Below, in pieces: positions 19,587-30,395 of a DNA stretch of 46,557 bases (its first letter is position 1; every line of letters starts with the position of its first letter). This DNA is from Chara braunii. Taxonomy: Eukaryota; Streptophyta; Charophyceae; Charales; Characeae. A program made the position numbers and the translations under genes. The DNA lies in contig BFEA01000599.1 of NCBI GenBank assembly GCA_003427395.1, positions 798,669 to 845,225 on the forward strand, read 5' to 3'. The notes beneath the pieces were generated by a model. The model was not told where the DNA came from. It did no database searches and worked only from the letters and a program-made list of their open reading frames with translations.

Positions 19587-20221
19587 TCCTCTACCGAAGT
19601 TCACCACTTAGGAAGGATTCCACCCCTTCTAGCGCTCTTTTTTCTCCTTAAAAGCAGTATAAACACGCACATCATCTGGCGCACGGTCCTTCCTTCAAGC
19701 ACCATCAGGACATCGTCCACTTAATTGTTGACATCAAGACTAGCACCAGAGAAGTAGCGTTCTCAAGATAGAAGTGGATCAGATGCAGCAGAGAGATCCT
19801 TCTCAACGTCGGCGGGTTCTGCAACAAAACAAAGCCAACCAATCAGCGATCCCCTTTTGTTAGCTTCTAGAGAACAAAAGAAGAGGAAGAAAGAGCAAGC
19901 TCCAACAATCTTGTCTCACACATACACTAACACGTCAATATCAAGACGAGAGAAGGCACTACATTGACAACAACCACTCCATGCACATCTACCAATTTCC
20001 TTTCCACTCACTTCCCTACCTTTCCGGACAGCATTCTCTCTAATTGACCCGCCTGGATTGTCCATTCAGCGAAGCCACGGACAGCTACCAAGTCTAGACA
20101 GAACCCTGCTCTCAAGAGCCAATACCCAGCCTGTGGACCATCTGCCTCTGTGTTGCAACTGCCATGGATCGGGCACATGCATCTGATTCCCGGATCAGTT
20201 CCACAAGTACGGGAACCCTTG
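19587..20221. other. no recognisable gene
   Basis: Unique sequence without a recognised gene or repeat. Confidence 0.5.
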
Positions 20222-20335
20222 TTTTTTTTTCTTTTTTTTTTTAATGGCAAGAACCGTTGTTAATCATTGTTTCAGAAAAAAGCTTTTTTTTTTTGAATGG
20301 CAAGAACCATTGTTAAACATTGTTTCAGAAAAAAT
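20222..20335. repeat. two-copy tandem repeat with poly-T
   Basis: Two approximately 52-bp units, each a T run followed by AATGGCAAGAACCRTTGTTA and ATTGTTTCAGAAAAAA. Seen in minus sense, each unit ends in an A run, which suggests serial retroposed fragments. Confidence 0.8.
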
Positions 20336-20925
20336 CTGAGTGCGAACTGTCCTCAGACAAAAGATCTGTCTGAGTCCAGGAATGTGTAGCTGTCATTCTT
20401 TTTCTTTGTTTTTCTAGCCATCATGTTGATAGGTTTTCTGATTGCTAATAGTAGAGGTATGAGTTGGCAAGAGAGAATCAACAGGTACGAGCGCTCCTAC
20501 CATAGTTTTCTTTCAATCACTCGTTTAAAGAACGACACATCGACAAAGCAGAGACGACGAAGAAAGGAAAGTGCTACCGTAATAGGCAGGGAGAAGCTAT
20601 ACCCCTTACCCAGTTCCCGATTTATCTCCACAGGTGATCCTTCAACATCGAAACGAGATGGGCAGCACCTTCCTTACTGGTTAAACGTGAATGAATGAAG
20701 TCCCACTGCCTTGCTTCCATACGCGATCAGACAAACTTTGGTTCCTTGACATGGCTTTCAGACCCAGCTTCCCTATTGGTCACCGACACCCAGCTTCCCT
20801 ATTCGTCACCGACGATCCAGCTTGGGCCGACTTCTCAAGTTTCCATCCAAGAAGTGATGTACTCAGTGAGTCAATGTCACACTAATCGTTATTCGTTACG
20901 CAATGCACTTATCGTACACAGGTCC
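20336..20925. other. no recognisable gene; short local duplications
   Basis: Contains CCAGCTTCCCTATTSGTCAC twice near 20766-20815. No recognised coding sequence. Confidence 0.5.
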
Positions 20926-21430
20926 GGATAGCCTGTCCTTCCTGTTTAGGAAAATCGAAAGAGCTGGTCATATCCGTTCATGATGAATATTCCTGAGCAA
21001 TAAACACCATGCCTGCCTCGAGTAAAATGGAATAATCACTGAATGCGGATAGCCTGTCCTTCCTGTTTAGGAAAATCAAAACTTCTTCATATCCATCCAT
21101 GATGAATAATCCAATCGTTATGCAATGCACTTATCGTACACAGGTTCGGATAGCCTGTCCTTCCTGTTTAGGAAAATCGAAAGCTGGTCATATCCGTTCA
21201 TGATGAATAATTCGACTGATTGCGTCAGCTATTTCCTGAGCAATAAACACCATGCCTGCCTCGCGTAAAATCAAAATAATCACTGAATGCAACGGTCCTG
21301 TTTAGGAAAATCGAAAGGTTACTCATCTTCGAAAATGATGAATAATTCAGCTGATTCAACCTGATTGCATCACAGCTATTTCCTGAGCAATACACACCAT
21401 GCCTGCCTGGACTAAAATCGAATAATTACT
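20926..21430. repeat. degenerate tandem repeat, about four units of 120-150 bp
   Basis: Repeated landmarks in order: GGATAGCCTGTCCTTCCTGT, TTAGGAAAATCGAAAG, TCATATCCGTTCATGATGAA, CCTGAGCAATAAACACCATG, CCTGCCTCG and AATAATCACTGAATG. Some units carry an additional GCAATGCACTTATCGTACAC segment. Confidence 0.85.
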
Positions 21431-22746
21431 GAATAGTCACAGAAGAAGCACTGAATAATCACTGAATGATCACTGGCGCTCGATCCTGAGTGTTAAAAAA
21501 TTCCGGAATATGTGCCCAGCACTTCGGCCGCGTAGTGGTCCATACACCTACACAACTATGAGCACTTATATATAGCGCTCGGCAAGTCGAGAATGTGAGC
21601 TCCCTCTTCGAGCAACAGACTGCCACGTGTTTTTTCCACATAAATGGCATCGATAACCGTTCCCAATAGAAGAGGCTAAATCCACAACCAACTTAAGTCA
21701 TTTTTCGCACGTTTGATTGGTGACCACCACCACCACCTCTTTCTAGTATTTCATCTTTTCCTGAATTGAGAAAGCAGAACAAAATGCAATCACGCAAAAC
21801 ACCATGCCATCAAGCAGAACACAGCCAATCAATCCTGAGAAATTTTGTTCGTGTTCTATATCCCCTTCACGACTTGTCAATCCATCTGCTCCACGGGCCA
21901 AGTTTGACCCCGTCCAGGTTTGATTGGCGACCACCACCACTTTCTAGTATGTCATCTTTCTAGTATTTGTATATGGGAGTAGCATCTTCTTTCAATAGGC
22001 TTAAATCGAGAGTACCTCCAAGTCGTATTTTCCCAACGCATAATTTTGGGCCCCGCCAGACTACCAAACAGTGAGGGTCAGGTATCGGTCCGGTTCGCGG
22101 CAGAACAATGTACAAATTTATCACCAGAAGAACTAGGAATGGCTTTAGGTTTTCTACTATGAAGGGGTTTACATTTAGTGCTTGGGCGTCGATGAAACAA
22201 AGTAAATTAGATTCAGTATTAGAATTTTGAAGCACAAAGTTTATAGATCCCAAGGTGTATATATATGTGACAAAAATATAGAAATAATTTCCAATGCGCA
22301 AAACATTTACCACGCACACACTCGCACACAAACGCATGACGCACACACAGGCTCAGACACACACATGGATGCACAGATGCTCACACGCTCAAACACAAGA
22401 AATAACGGCGAAAAAAAATCCGACGTCGCTCATTCTGGCCTGTTTTCAACATTTTGTGGACATCTGTGAGCCATTTACCGTGACCGGCATGGCCACCATC
22501 CACGCTTTTGCCCTGCTGCTCTCAACGGGATCATCCACTTTATCCTTTTGCAGAACCCACAGAAAGGCCACAACCTGGAGGGCAGCGCTGGCAGTTGCAA
22601 CTGGTCTATTTGCAAAATTTTGTAAATACTAAATAATTATTATACACCCACACATGTGCACACCCCACACGCTTTCTGCCCTGCTGTGCAACAAGATCAT
22701 CCAAATTTTACACCACTTCCCTCGACCCAATCCCCCAGCACATATA
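21431..22746. other. no recognisable gene; AC-rich and duplicated segments
   Basis: Holds an AC-rich cryptic repeat near 22310-22400 and a 45-bp duplication (about 22500-22545 and 22668-22712, sharing CACGCTTT and GATCATCCA). No recognised coding sequence. Confidence 0.5.
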
Positions 22747-22857
22747 CTACCGTCTTCCCCCGAACACAACGCACCCTTATTTTGCCTGTATCTGGCCCGA
22801 AATATATCTTGTATACATTCATTTTTAGGTTGCGTTATGTTCAGGGGAAGACGGTAG
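22747..22857. mobile_element. MITE copy 1 (111 bp)
   Basis: Starts CTACCGTCTTCCCCCGAACA and ends with its inverted counterpart (GTTCAGGGGAAGACGGTAG). Flanked on both sides by TA, as for Tc1/mariner/Stowaway-type insertions. Two relatives lie at 41811-41899 and 42255-42365. Confidence 0.8.
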
Positions 22858-23079
22858 TATGAACGAGATCCAGTGTTTCTAGGAGCCTCACAAGTACTTT
22901 GGGGCTTTTTTCTTAGCAAGCAGTTCTCTCACAGCAGTCGTCTCTTGCTGTAGCCCGCGCAGTCAAATGTTGACACTGCATAACTGGCCACGTTCTACTT
23001 CGGACTTTCAAAAATGAACACAAACCAACAGAGGGAGGACCGACTCCATCCAGACGGCAACCCCAGGAAGGGGGGGGGG

Positions 23080-23080
23080 N
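23080..23080. other. ambiguous base in a G run
   Basis: A single N inside a G-rich run. It falls in the read-through 3' end of the transporter gene, so that end is unreliable. Confidence 0.95.
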
Positions 23081-23146
23081 GGGGGGGAGAGGGGCTGAAG
23101 GAAGGGAGGCTGGCAGGGGATGAACAATTTGCAGGACTATACTTAC

Positions 23147-23261
23147 TTGAACGAGACCTCTCAGTCTCTGCTACAACAGATAATCGCCTTTGCAGAACAC
23201 CCGCCAGCACGAGGAAGCCCGCACACATTCCAAACATAGCTGTAATGGGAAACTTGCTCAC
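23147..23261 (-). CDS. transporter exon F (last exon seen)
   Basis: Acceptor CCGTGCAG, then VSKFPITAMFGMCAGFLVLA and GVLQRRLSVVAETERSRS. A strong donor GTAAGT follows at 23141-23146. Reading through adds a serine/proline-rich tail crossing an ambiguous base, to TAG at 22995-22997. Splicing to a further short exon is more likely by comparison with plant relatives. Confidence 0.88.
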
Positions 23262-24108
23262 CTGCACGGCAGAGAAGAAAAATAAAAACGCCATCAAAAT
23301 TGATCAAATTAATTATAAATTCAATCCTCCTCTAACAGGAAAGCTGAGCCTGATGCAACCCAGCAAGCAAACAATGAAACACCGCAGAAAACAACGAAAC
23401 ACCTCACACCACTACAAAAACCGGAATGCATGTCTAGATGCTTGACATCGTGTCCGCTCTACAAGTTAAGACTGTCACGATCACCACTACAAAGTCGAAT
23501 GCATGTCTAGATGCTTGATGTTGTGTCTGCCCTAGACGTCAGATTGTCACTACCATTCCGGCTGCATAGTCGCACAAAACAAAGTTCCCTCAAACAAACA
23601 TTCCATTCAGGGATTACGTAATAGTGCGTTGGTCGACGACTCAGACCGCAAATTTTGTTCAATTCTTCGTTCTGTTCTGGACCTCAACCTCGGAGAATCT
23701 TAGCGCACCGTGATGTACTGCACGTTCGCAATAAGGAACATTTGCAATTCTCTTATGAAATAATGAAACTCTAATTTACGAGCAGAAGCAGAGAAGTTAG
23801 TCCAACATGGCCCTGACACACCTGAAGGCTGAAGCGCAATGGAGAAACAATCTTAAACGAAAATTAGAAAGATGAGCGTACGGTGGAACCAGCAACCCAC
23901 TTGAATCTCAGGATTTTCTGATGGGGGAGGGGAGATTGGAATTATGATGGAATTCTTGCAAAATGTTCCGTTATTAACGTGTGACATGTACACCTTCCCC
24001 AACAGAAATGTCCAAATGAAGCAATAAATCAACTAGCTGCCAGAATGCACTGCCTTCCCAATGGAAACTCCATTGCAGCACACATGGACTGAGATTCGCC
24101 TTGATGGT

Positions 24109-24143
<35 letters not shown>

Positions 24144-27100
24144 TTGCTGGAGTGTTCCAACAGTTCAACCTGTACGTCATCACATAAGCATTTGAGTAGA
24201 TCAATGACCAAGGGTGTGGGGGGGGTGGGGCCAAGGGGGAATGACAAGTTTATGTAGCAGCTTACATTGTAAAGGACGATGCAGACAAAAATGTTCAGCG
24301 GAATTCTGAAGAAGTTCATAATCGTTGATCGTGATTCCTCTGGAATGTACTGGCTTCTCATCTTCATGATTGAAGGCCAGAAAATTCCAACACAGGCCTC
24401 GAATACCAAGAAACCAATCATTTGCAACCGAATGGAAGCAGAGAGTGGGCCTTCCTTATCCTCTGGCTCTCCAGCATCGAGGAACACCTGCATATGTGAT
24501 CCATACACGAGCAATGCCATATTATAAGAGACGACGCCCCCCCTGACTAGATCACAAAGCATCTGCACAGGCATCTCTGCACGCCAGGCTGCTGTACTCG
24601 ACAATTGCAACACAAAAATAGGATAGTAGGAAGGTATACCAAACTGTCGGGTAAACACGCATCACGAGCTGAGTAGTGGAGAAGTGATGACAGTCGCACC
24701 AGAAAAGACAGGCAAGCGAGTATACATCACTATAGCCTATTATTTTGATCAACGGTGGTACATTTTCTCTCTGAAAATTTTCCTTTGAAGTCTCGACCTT
24801 ATTCTTCCAACTTTCCCCTCCAATATACTTGGGTTTGATTTATCCTCAGACTCAGTTACCTTTTCATTTATTTGGATCTTATATCCTTGTTTCCACTATG
24901 TGGTTGTTGTCCCTTGTTCAATTCACGTTGGGATTCTGCCTCCACTTCTTCCACACCCGCAATAGTTCCCTAAACGCATAGAGGGAGGACAACACCGCCA
25001 TCACTGAGTCCGAGGATAAATCAAACCCCAGTATAACCCCCAGAGAGGGACCTTCCACAGGTCAGGCCTAATGAGGACAATCAGGGACAGTCTGCCACTG
25101 GCTCTCTGTTCGTGCTCAGAAAGCAAGAACCTGATCATAAAACTGGGCAGATTCGCGCTAGCACAGCAAAAAATATCCGGCCCAAACCTCATCGGCATCT
25201 AGTGTCTCACTGTGCACTATGCTTACATCTCACATATCCAAAACAAAATGTTGATCGACATCACCAATAACAGCACAAGAAGTAGCCGGTTCACTAACAC
25301 GGCCATGAGTGAGCAGAAATATTGTCAGATCACACACAGTGACACCTCACAATCCACTCACATCATCAATACACGCAAACAAACATTATATAGTATATTC
25401 TGTTCATCGGTCAGTCACTTTTCCCACAAGTGAGAATGTTTTTGTAGGTTAACAACACATAACACACCCACAGGAGGCCTCCGTCTTGCGAAGAATGGAT
25501 CACGTCGACATATTCATGAACCTGTTCCCTATAAATGTCCTCTGGGACATTCGTTAAACTCAGAATGGTGCACAAGAGTAGCATGGCCCCTGCCTGCATA
25601 ATTGGGGATGACGCGCAAAATAAAGTCAGGGCCCAATATCCAGAGGATAAAAGGAGACAACTGGCACAAGGACAAAGACCAAGACATACACAAAGAACAA
25701 AGCCCCTCGAGGATTTTCAAAATGTATAATAATGCATGGACCGTTCGATCGTGTGCAGAAACGGGGGTGGGGGATTCTTCGCTCAGAGAGAGTAGACGCT
25801 CACCTGAGCATAGACAGGCACGAGCAGCGCCAGTGCAGAAACACCAAAAACGAGCTCCATGTAACTTTCAATTTTAAGGGTTGCCCGTGCCATCAGCCTT
25901 GACGCGAGTGAGCTGCCAATCATGGAGGCCAACATGAAAGTGGCAAAGATGAATCCATGAGGAATCTTCTCCCCGTGGGGGCTGAGGGCAGGTGTCCAGA
26001 GGAAGACAAACGTGTACATGGAACCCTCAAACAGGGACTGGATGGCTCCCAGGAGAGCAATCTTCTCATCTGCACAAGACCAATAGGGAGAAAGAGGACG
26101 CGCATGTCACAAACAGCCATTATCATTAAAACACATCACAGAGAATGTTACAAGATGAGGGGTGGCTGGGGGAAGGGAAGGGGGGCNNNNNNNNNNNNNN
26201 NNNNNNNNNNNNNNNNNNNNNNNNNNNNNNNNNNNNNNNNNNNNNNNNNNNNNNNNNNNNNNNNNNNNNNNNNNNNNNNNNNNNNNNNNNNNNNNNNNNN
26301 NNNNNNNNNNNNNNNNNNNNNNNNNNNNNNNNNNNNNNNNNNNNNNNNNNNNNNNNNNNNNNNNNNNNNNNNNNNNNNNNNNNNNNNNNNNNNNNNNNNN
26401 NNNNNNNNNNNNNNNNNNNNNNNNNNNNNNNNNNNNNNNNNNNNNNNNNNNNNNNNNNNNNNNNNNNNNNNNNNNNNNNNNNNNNNNNNNNNNNNNNNNN
26501 NNNNNNNNNNNNNNNNNNNNNNNNNNNNNNNNNNNNNNNNNNNNNNNGGGGGGAAGGGGATAAAAAGGGGAGGGGGGGAAGGACAGTGCAGACCACATGC
26601 ACCACCACCATTTCAAGGAGAAGGAAATAAGAATCCCACTTTAGTCCGCAACCCTTAACGCAGTGGACAAAAAGCATCCAGTAAGACACAGCAATGTTTT
26701 TGCGCATGACCGGACTAATTTCGACTGATTCAAAGCAACATGAACACGCAGTAGATCTCAGCAGCCTTTTGGACCCCAGGAATACCTGCATGCAACTTTC
26801 CTTTAGTTTTTGGTACCTGTATGTATCTTCCTCTGCTTGAGAAACTGTAAATCAAGAGCTCAAGGGAATCAGACCTCGTTCCATTAAAGAAAAGGGCATT
26901 CACTTTTTCTTCGGCTCACTTCTGTGACCCATCTGATAGACTCACCTGAGGTAATTGCAGCGGCTGCGGTCTTGAACTGCTGCTGCAACGTCTTATTCTC
27001 TGAGGGATCACCATAATTTTCCGTCCAGGTGTACAAGATGACGCACAACCCGATTGTGAGGAAAAACACAGCTGCATCAAAAGGAGAAACTGGCCCAAAG

Positions 27101-29313
27101 TCCAGATTCACCACAAGGGTATTGGCAATAAGGCCAGCTATGATAGCAACCAAGCCGTTACCCAGAAAGATGGCCTTGGAGAAAGTGATGGACAGCCACT
27201 GTGCCTCGAAACCCCTCTGCAGAAGGAAAAAAACACAAAAAGGCGGTCAACACGAGAGACTGCACCGCTTTGCCTAAATCCCATCTGCCAAATTGAGTGG
27301 AACACAACCTCCTCAAAGATCAGTTGAGAGCTGAAGTCCTGTTCGATAAAACCATGAAATGATGCCAAGCCTACTGTTTTGCCCACCCACACATGCAGCA
27401 TTGTGCTCTTTTTATACGTACACAAACACAGCAGGAGCCTCTTCCGCGTCATTTGATGGACGTATGCTGCGGACAAAGCCCGATGGATGTCCTCTAAAAT
27501 CACTCGTCTTCTTAGCCAGAGTTTTGCAAGTCGCCAACCCCTTCGAGCAAATGCAGACGAACAAGCCAACCTGTTTGCCTGAGAGAAGTCAGGGTACGAT
27601 ATAAAACACCAACACCTTATCTAGTTTCTCTACATCACTTCCCCCTCAGCAACCAAGCACACCACATCACTTCCCCCTCAGCAACCAAGCACACCACATC
27701 ACTTCCCCCTCAGCATGCAAGCACATGAGCTGCCCAGCATCGTCCAAGGGTGTGTCCAACTAACCTTGAAATGTTCTGCAACAAGCCAGGACTCAAACGC
27801 AGAGAAGAGAAGTGATGTTGCAATGCCCCCAAGCACTCGCCCCACCATCAGCCAACCATACTGAGAGGAATGCTTGGTGAAGCAGCTCAAAATATATGTA
27901 ATGCAGTATATAATGGAGGCCAGTTTTCGTCCACTGCGAGACAGAAGACATGATCACCAGTCAAACAACATCCAAAGATCCACACAGATTAGAAGACAGA
28001 AAATGACGCTGCACAACGTCAGTAGACCATCAGCAGATACGGCATGACGCATGGAGGAGTGGCAGCCCTATATATAGAGATGGTACTAGAACCTTTCTCG
28101 GCCTTTTGGCTAAGATCAAGCGCAGTATCTGTTCTGCTCCGTTTAATATCTGATCCATGTCAAGTTCAAAAAACGAACTACAGATTCTGACAAGAACGGA
28201 GTAGCAGTCCTGCATTGTAGAGTTGAATCTCTCTCTCTCTCTCTCTCTCTCGACCGACCGACTACTGACCAGACGTTTCTAGCAGACTGGTTCGAGCAAA
28301 CAAGCAGCAAAGCACATGGTCGGCAACTGGGAAAACTAATAGCTTGGCACAGCACCCACCCCCAGATTCTAGTTCAACCCTCTGATGGACAAAGCTTGAG
28401 GGGGATCCGACACAGGAATGTGGATACCTTTCAGCCCATTAACAGGCCATTCGAGGACACTACATTCCCTGTCTGATCCGCCGGCATTTCCTAAGAGCCC
28501 TGAAACTCACGCGGTCAGTTTCATCTGTAGGTCTGCAAGTCCACGCACAATCCGAAACACAGGGACATTTGGCCTTGCACCATTTCCGTTCTTTTTTTTT
28601 TTCATTTACACTCCGCTTTCCTCTTGGCCCAATGGACCAATAGCTCAACTTGGTGTCAAGCCCCCTCCACCCTGACCTTCACCAGCCAGCACCAGCGGCC
28701 AAACCATCAACCGCTTAGCACTCGCATCATATCAATCAGCGAATATAAAAAAGTTGGAAAAGCACATCAAGACTGATCAAGGAACCCCGGCATTACCGTG
28801 TAGGCAAATGTCACAATTCTTCTTTTCCCCACCCATGACTGTACTTATGCCCATTTCAAAGACCAGTTCTGCAGATTTCAGAAATACAAACCGTAAACAT
28901 CAAAAAGGAAATGCTACGTCATAACTTGTTCTCCACACTGTATCGTTTTCCACCTTAAACAGACTGTGCGTGTAATTCTCGCTTAACTGGCGAGTTCATA
29001 CAGAATGCTGCACCTTCGTTGATCGACATCACAAAACAGAAATATAACTGAACTACCAACAACGTGTACCAAAAGTCAACAAGAAATCAAGGCAACTTCT
29101 CTCCAAATCAGCAATGATAGAGCAACAAGTATCGAGCAGGGCAGGTCATGACGGTGTGAGCCACTCACTGCTTATCGGCGAGGGACCCCACAATAGTCCC
29201 AAAGATCATGGACGAACCAAATCCTGCAATGAACAACCTCCCAATCTCTTTGACGGAGAATTTGTAGTACTCGTACAGCCGATATACATACGGGCCTTGG
29301 AGCCAGTCACCCG
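23147..29313 (-). CDS. MOT2: MFS transporter, MOT2/MFSD5 (molybdate-anion transporter) family, partial, six exons
   Basis: Membrane transporter of the major facilitator superfamily, closest to the plant and algal MOT2/MFSD5 group. The family is linked to molybdate uptake in Chlamydomonas; substrate here is inferred. Exons (minus, in order): 29169-29313, 27765-27933, 26946-27216, 25804-26069, 24266-24487, 23147-23261. All introns have GT-AG ends and phases match at every join, giving about 396 residues. Key phrases: GDWLQGPYVY, the MFS signature GSLADKHGRK, GRVLGGIATSLLFSAFESWL, SKAIFLGNGLVAIIAGL, FLWTPALSPHGEKIPHGFIF, FEACVGIFWPSIMKMRSQYI and FRIPLNIFVCIVLYN. Plant homologues are about 460 residues, so the first exon (start and first membrane helix) is missing here. 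It must end in phase 1 upstream of 29313. The 3' end either reads on to a stop at 22995-22997 or splices at GTAAGT (23141-23146) to an exon I did not find. Confidence 0.93.
23407..23550. repeat. two-copy tandem repeat, about 72 bp
   Basis: Both units contain CACCACTACAAA, GAATGCATGTCTAGATGCTT and GTCAC in order. Lies in the intron between exons E and F. Confidence 0.85.
24114..24139. repeat. CT microsatellite in intron
   Basis: About 13 CT units in the transporter intron, some 125 bp downstream of exon E in gene sense. Confidence 0.95.
24266..24487 (-). CDS. transporter exon E
   Basis: Acceptor ATATGCAG, then VFLDAGEPEDKEGPLSASIR, LQMIGFLVFEACVGIFWPSI and EESRSTIMNFFRIPLNIFVC, ending VLYN before GTAAGC. 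Exactly 74 codons, phase 0 both ends. This is the most conserved part of the family. Confidence 0.94.
25804..26069 (-). CDS. transporter exon D
   Basis: Acceptor CTTGTGCAG completes an Asp codon; then EKIALLGAIQSLFEGSMYTF, FATFMLASMIGSSLASRLMA and MELVFGVSALALLVPVYAQ before donor GTGAGC. 88 full codons. The intron upstream contains the assembly gap. Confidence 0.93.
26187..26547. other. assembly gap (361 N)
   Basis: A run of N bordered on both sides by G-rich sequence. It lies wholly within the intron between exons C and D. Frames crossing it are meaningless. Confidence 0.99.
26946..27216 (-). CDS. transporter exon C
   Basis: Acceptor TTCTGCAG, then RGFEAQWLSITFSKAIFLGN, a hydrophobic segment, PVSPFDAAVFFLTIGLCVIL and ENYGDPSENKTLQQQFK, with donor GTGAGT splitting a codon after the first base. 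Phase 0 in, phase 1 out. Confidence 0.93.
27632..27726. repeat. 32-bp minisatellite, three units
   Basis: Units start at 27632, 27664 and 27696, each ACATCACTTCCCCCTCAGCA followed by ACCAAGCACACC (third unit altered). Lies in the intron just downstream of exon B. Confidence 0.93.
27765..27933 (-). CDS. transporter exon B
   Basis: After acceptor CTCGCAG, one base completes a His codon, then GRKLASIIYCITYILSCFTK, HSSQYGWLMVGRVLGG and SAFESWLVAEHFK, to donor GTTAGT. The codon at the join gives H where plant relatives have Q (LADKQGRK). 56 full codons, phase 0 out. Confidence 0.93.
28089..28162 (+). pseudogene. U2 snRNA 5' fragment, copy 1
   Basis: Matches the first approximately 70 nt of U2: ACCTTTCTCGGCCTTTTGGC, TAAGATCAAG, AGTATCTGTTCT and GTTTAATATCTGAT. 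The branch-site pairing element GTAGTA is changed to GCAGTA, and the 3' half, including the Sm site, is missing. TATATATA lies about 20 bases upstream. It sits in an intron of the transporter gene on the opposite strand. A pseudogene is most likely. Confidence 0.85.
28226..28251. repeat. CT microsatellite in intron
   Basis: About 12 CT units shortly after the U2 fragment, in the same intron. Confidence 0.95.
29169..29313 (-). CDS. transporter exon A (first exon seen)
   Basis: Acceptor TCTCTCCAG, then a coding frame starting mid-codon (G|CG, Ala) with GDWLQGPYVYRLYEYYKFS and ending GSLADK plus CA before donor GTGAGT. It covers the second membrane region and the start of the MFS loop signature. 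Phase 1 in, phase 2 out. Confidence 0.93.
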
Positions 29314-29565
29314 CTGGAGAGATAACAACACGACAAGCACCAATGATAACACATCAGCAAGCCCATCTCACATTCGCCGCATACACAGCAACACTACAGC
29401 GTTCAAGGAAAGAAAACGAAGTCTATTGACATACTCTCTTGAAATCAATAGAGTTCACACAGTATGAAGAAGCGTGCACTTACTTTGGGGGCAGGCCACA
29501 CCGTTGCCGGACCTGGCATAAGATGTCAGCCATTGAATGGAATAGTCACAAGATACTGTTCAAGA

Positions 29566-29645
29566 ATACCTTTCTTGGCCTTTTGGCTACTATCAAGAGA
29601 ATCGGTTCTGGTCAGTTTAATATATGATCCGTGGTCCATCGGGGA
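29566..29645 (+). pseudogene. U2 snRNA 5' fragment, copy 2
   Basis: ATACCTTTCTTGGCCTTTTG, GCTACTATCAAGAG and GTCAGTTTAATATATGATCC follow the U2 5' end. The branch-site pairing region is lost (GAGAATCGG in place of the GTAGTATC area). Lies about 250 bp beyond exon A in the putative first intron. Confidence 0.82.
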
Positions 29646-29769
29646 TAGAAGGGGCACAGCATAGACCTGCCTCAACCTTGACTTGCTTGAGGGCAACATA
29701 TGATGAGGGGTCCAAGCTAGAGGGCTCCAACACGGAATACCTTCACAAACATTCAACGCCTGGAGGTCC

Positions 29770-30395
29770 TTTCCGGCATTCAAACATCCTCCACATCTCT
29801 GACAAGCAGCGGCAGCTGGGTGCTCACCTGACGGGCCAAGCGAAGGCATACTTGAGGCACTGAGCACTCGTACACCACTCCTACAAAATGACCCCATTGG
29901 CAACTTGCAATGCGCACAAACTTTCGCTTCACCGCTCAGGTCCGCATCCATTCAGGCATGCAAACCTCCTCCATGTCTCAACTGGGCGCCCACCTCCCAT
30001 AATGTCTCAATGCGTGCATCACTAATACAAAATCAGCCCATTGTCCACTTGCGATGCTCGTGAAAATTATCACTTCCCATGTGCCATTTCAAGCGTTCAA
30101 GCCCGCTCCACGTCTCAGCTGGGTGCACTCACCTGCTGTGTCAAGAAAATATATAATTGAGGCGCTGAACACACAAAATGACCCCATTGGCCACTTGCAA
30201 TGGGCGTGAAATTTTCACCGCTCAGGTATGTCATTTCAGGCGTTCAAACCTGCTCCACACCTCAACTGGTTACCCACCAGCTGTGCAAAGACGAGACATA
30301 ATCGAGCCGCTGAACATGCGTGCATAACTTGTGCCAAATGACCCGATTAGCGCCTTGCGATGCACATGAAACTTTACACCGCTTGGGTGTGTGCC
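29770..30395. repeat. degenerate tandem repeat, about four units of 150 bp
   Basis: Ordered landmarks recur: CATTCAGGCGTTCAAACCTG, CTCCACRTCTCAACTGGG, GCGCTGAACA, CAAAATGACCCCATTGGC, CACTTGCAATG and TTTCACCGCTCAGGT. No coding conservation is apparent. Confidence 0.88.

Noticed and set aside
25957-26791. Open frames of 130-230 codons on both strands across the gap
   Set aside because: They consist mainly of unknown residues from the N run.
29526-29951. 141-codon Cys-containing minus frame
   Set aside because: It overlaps the U2 fragment and the start of a tandem repeat, and its cysteines do not form a known zinc motif.
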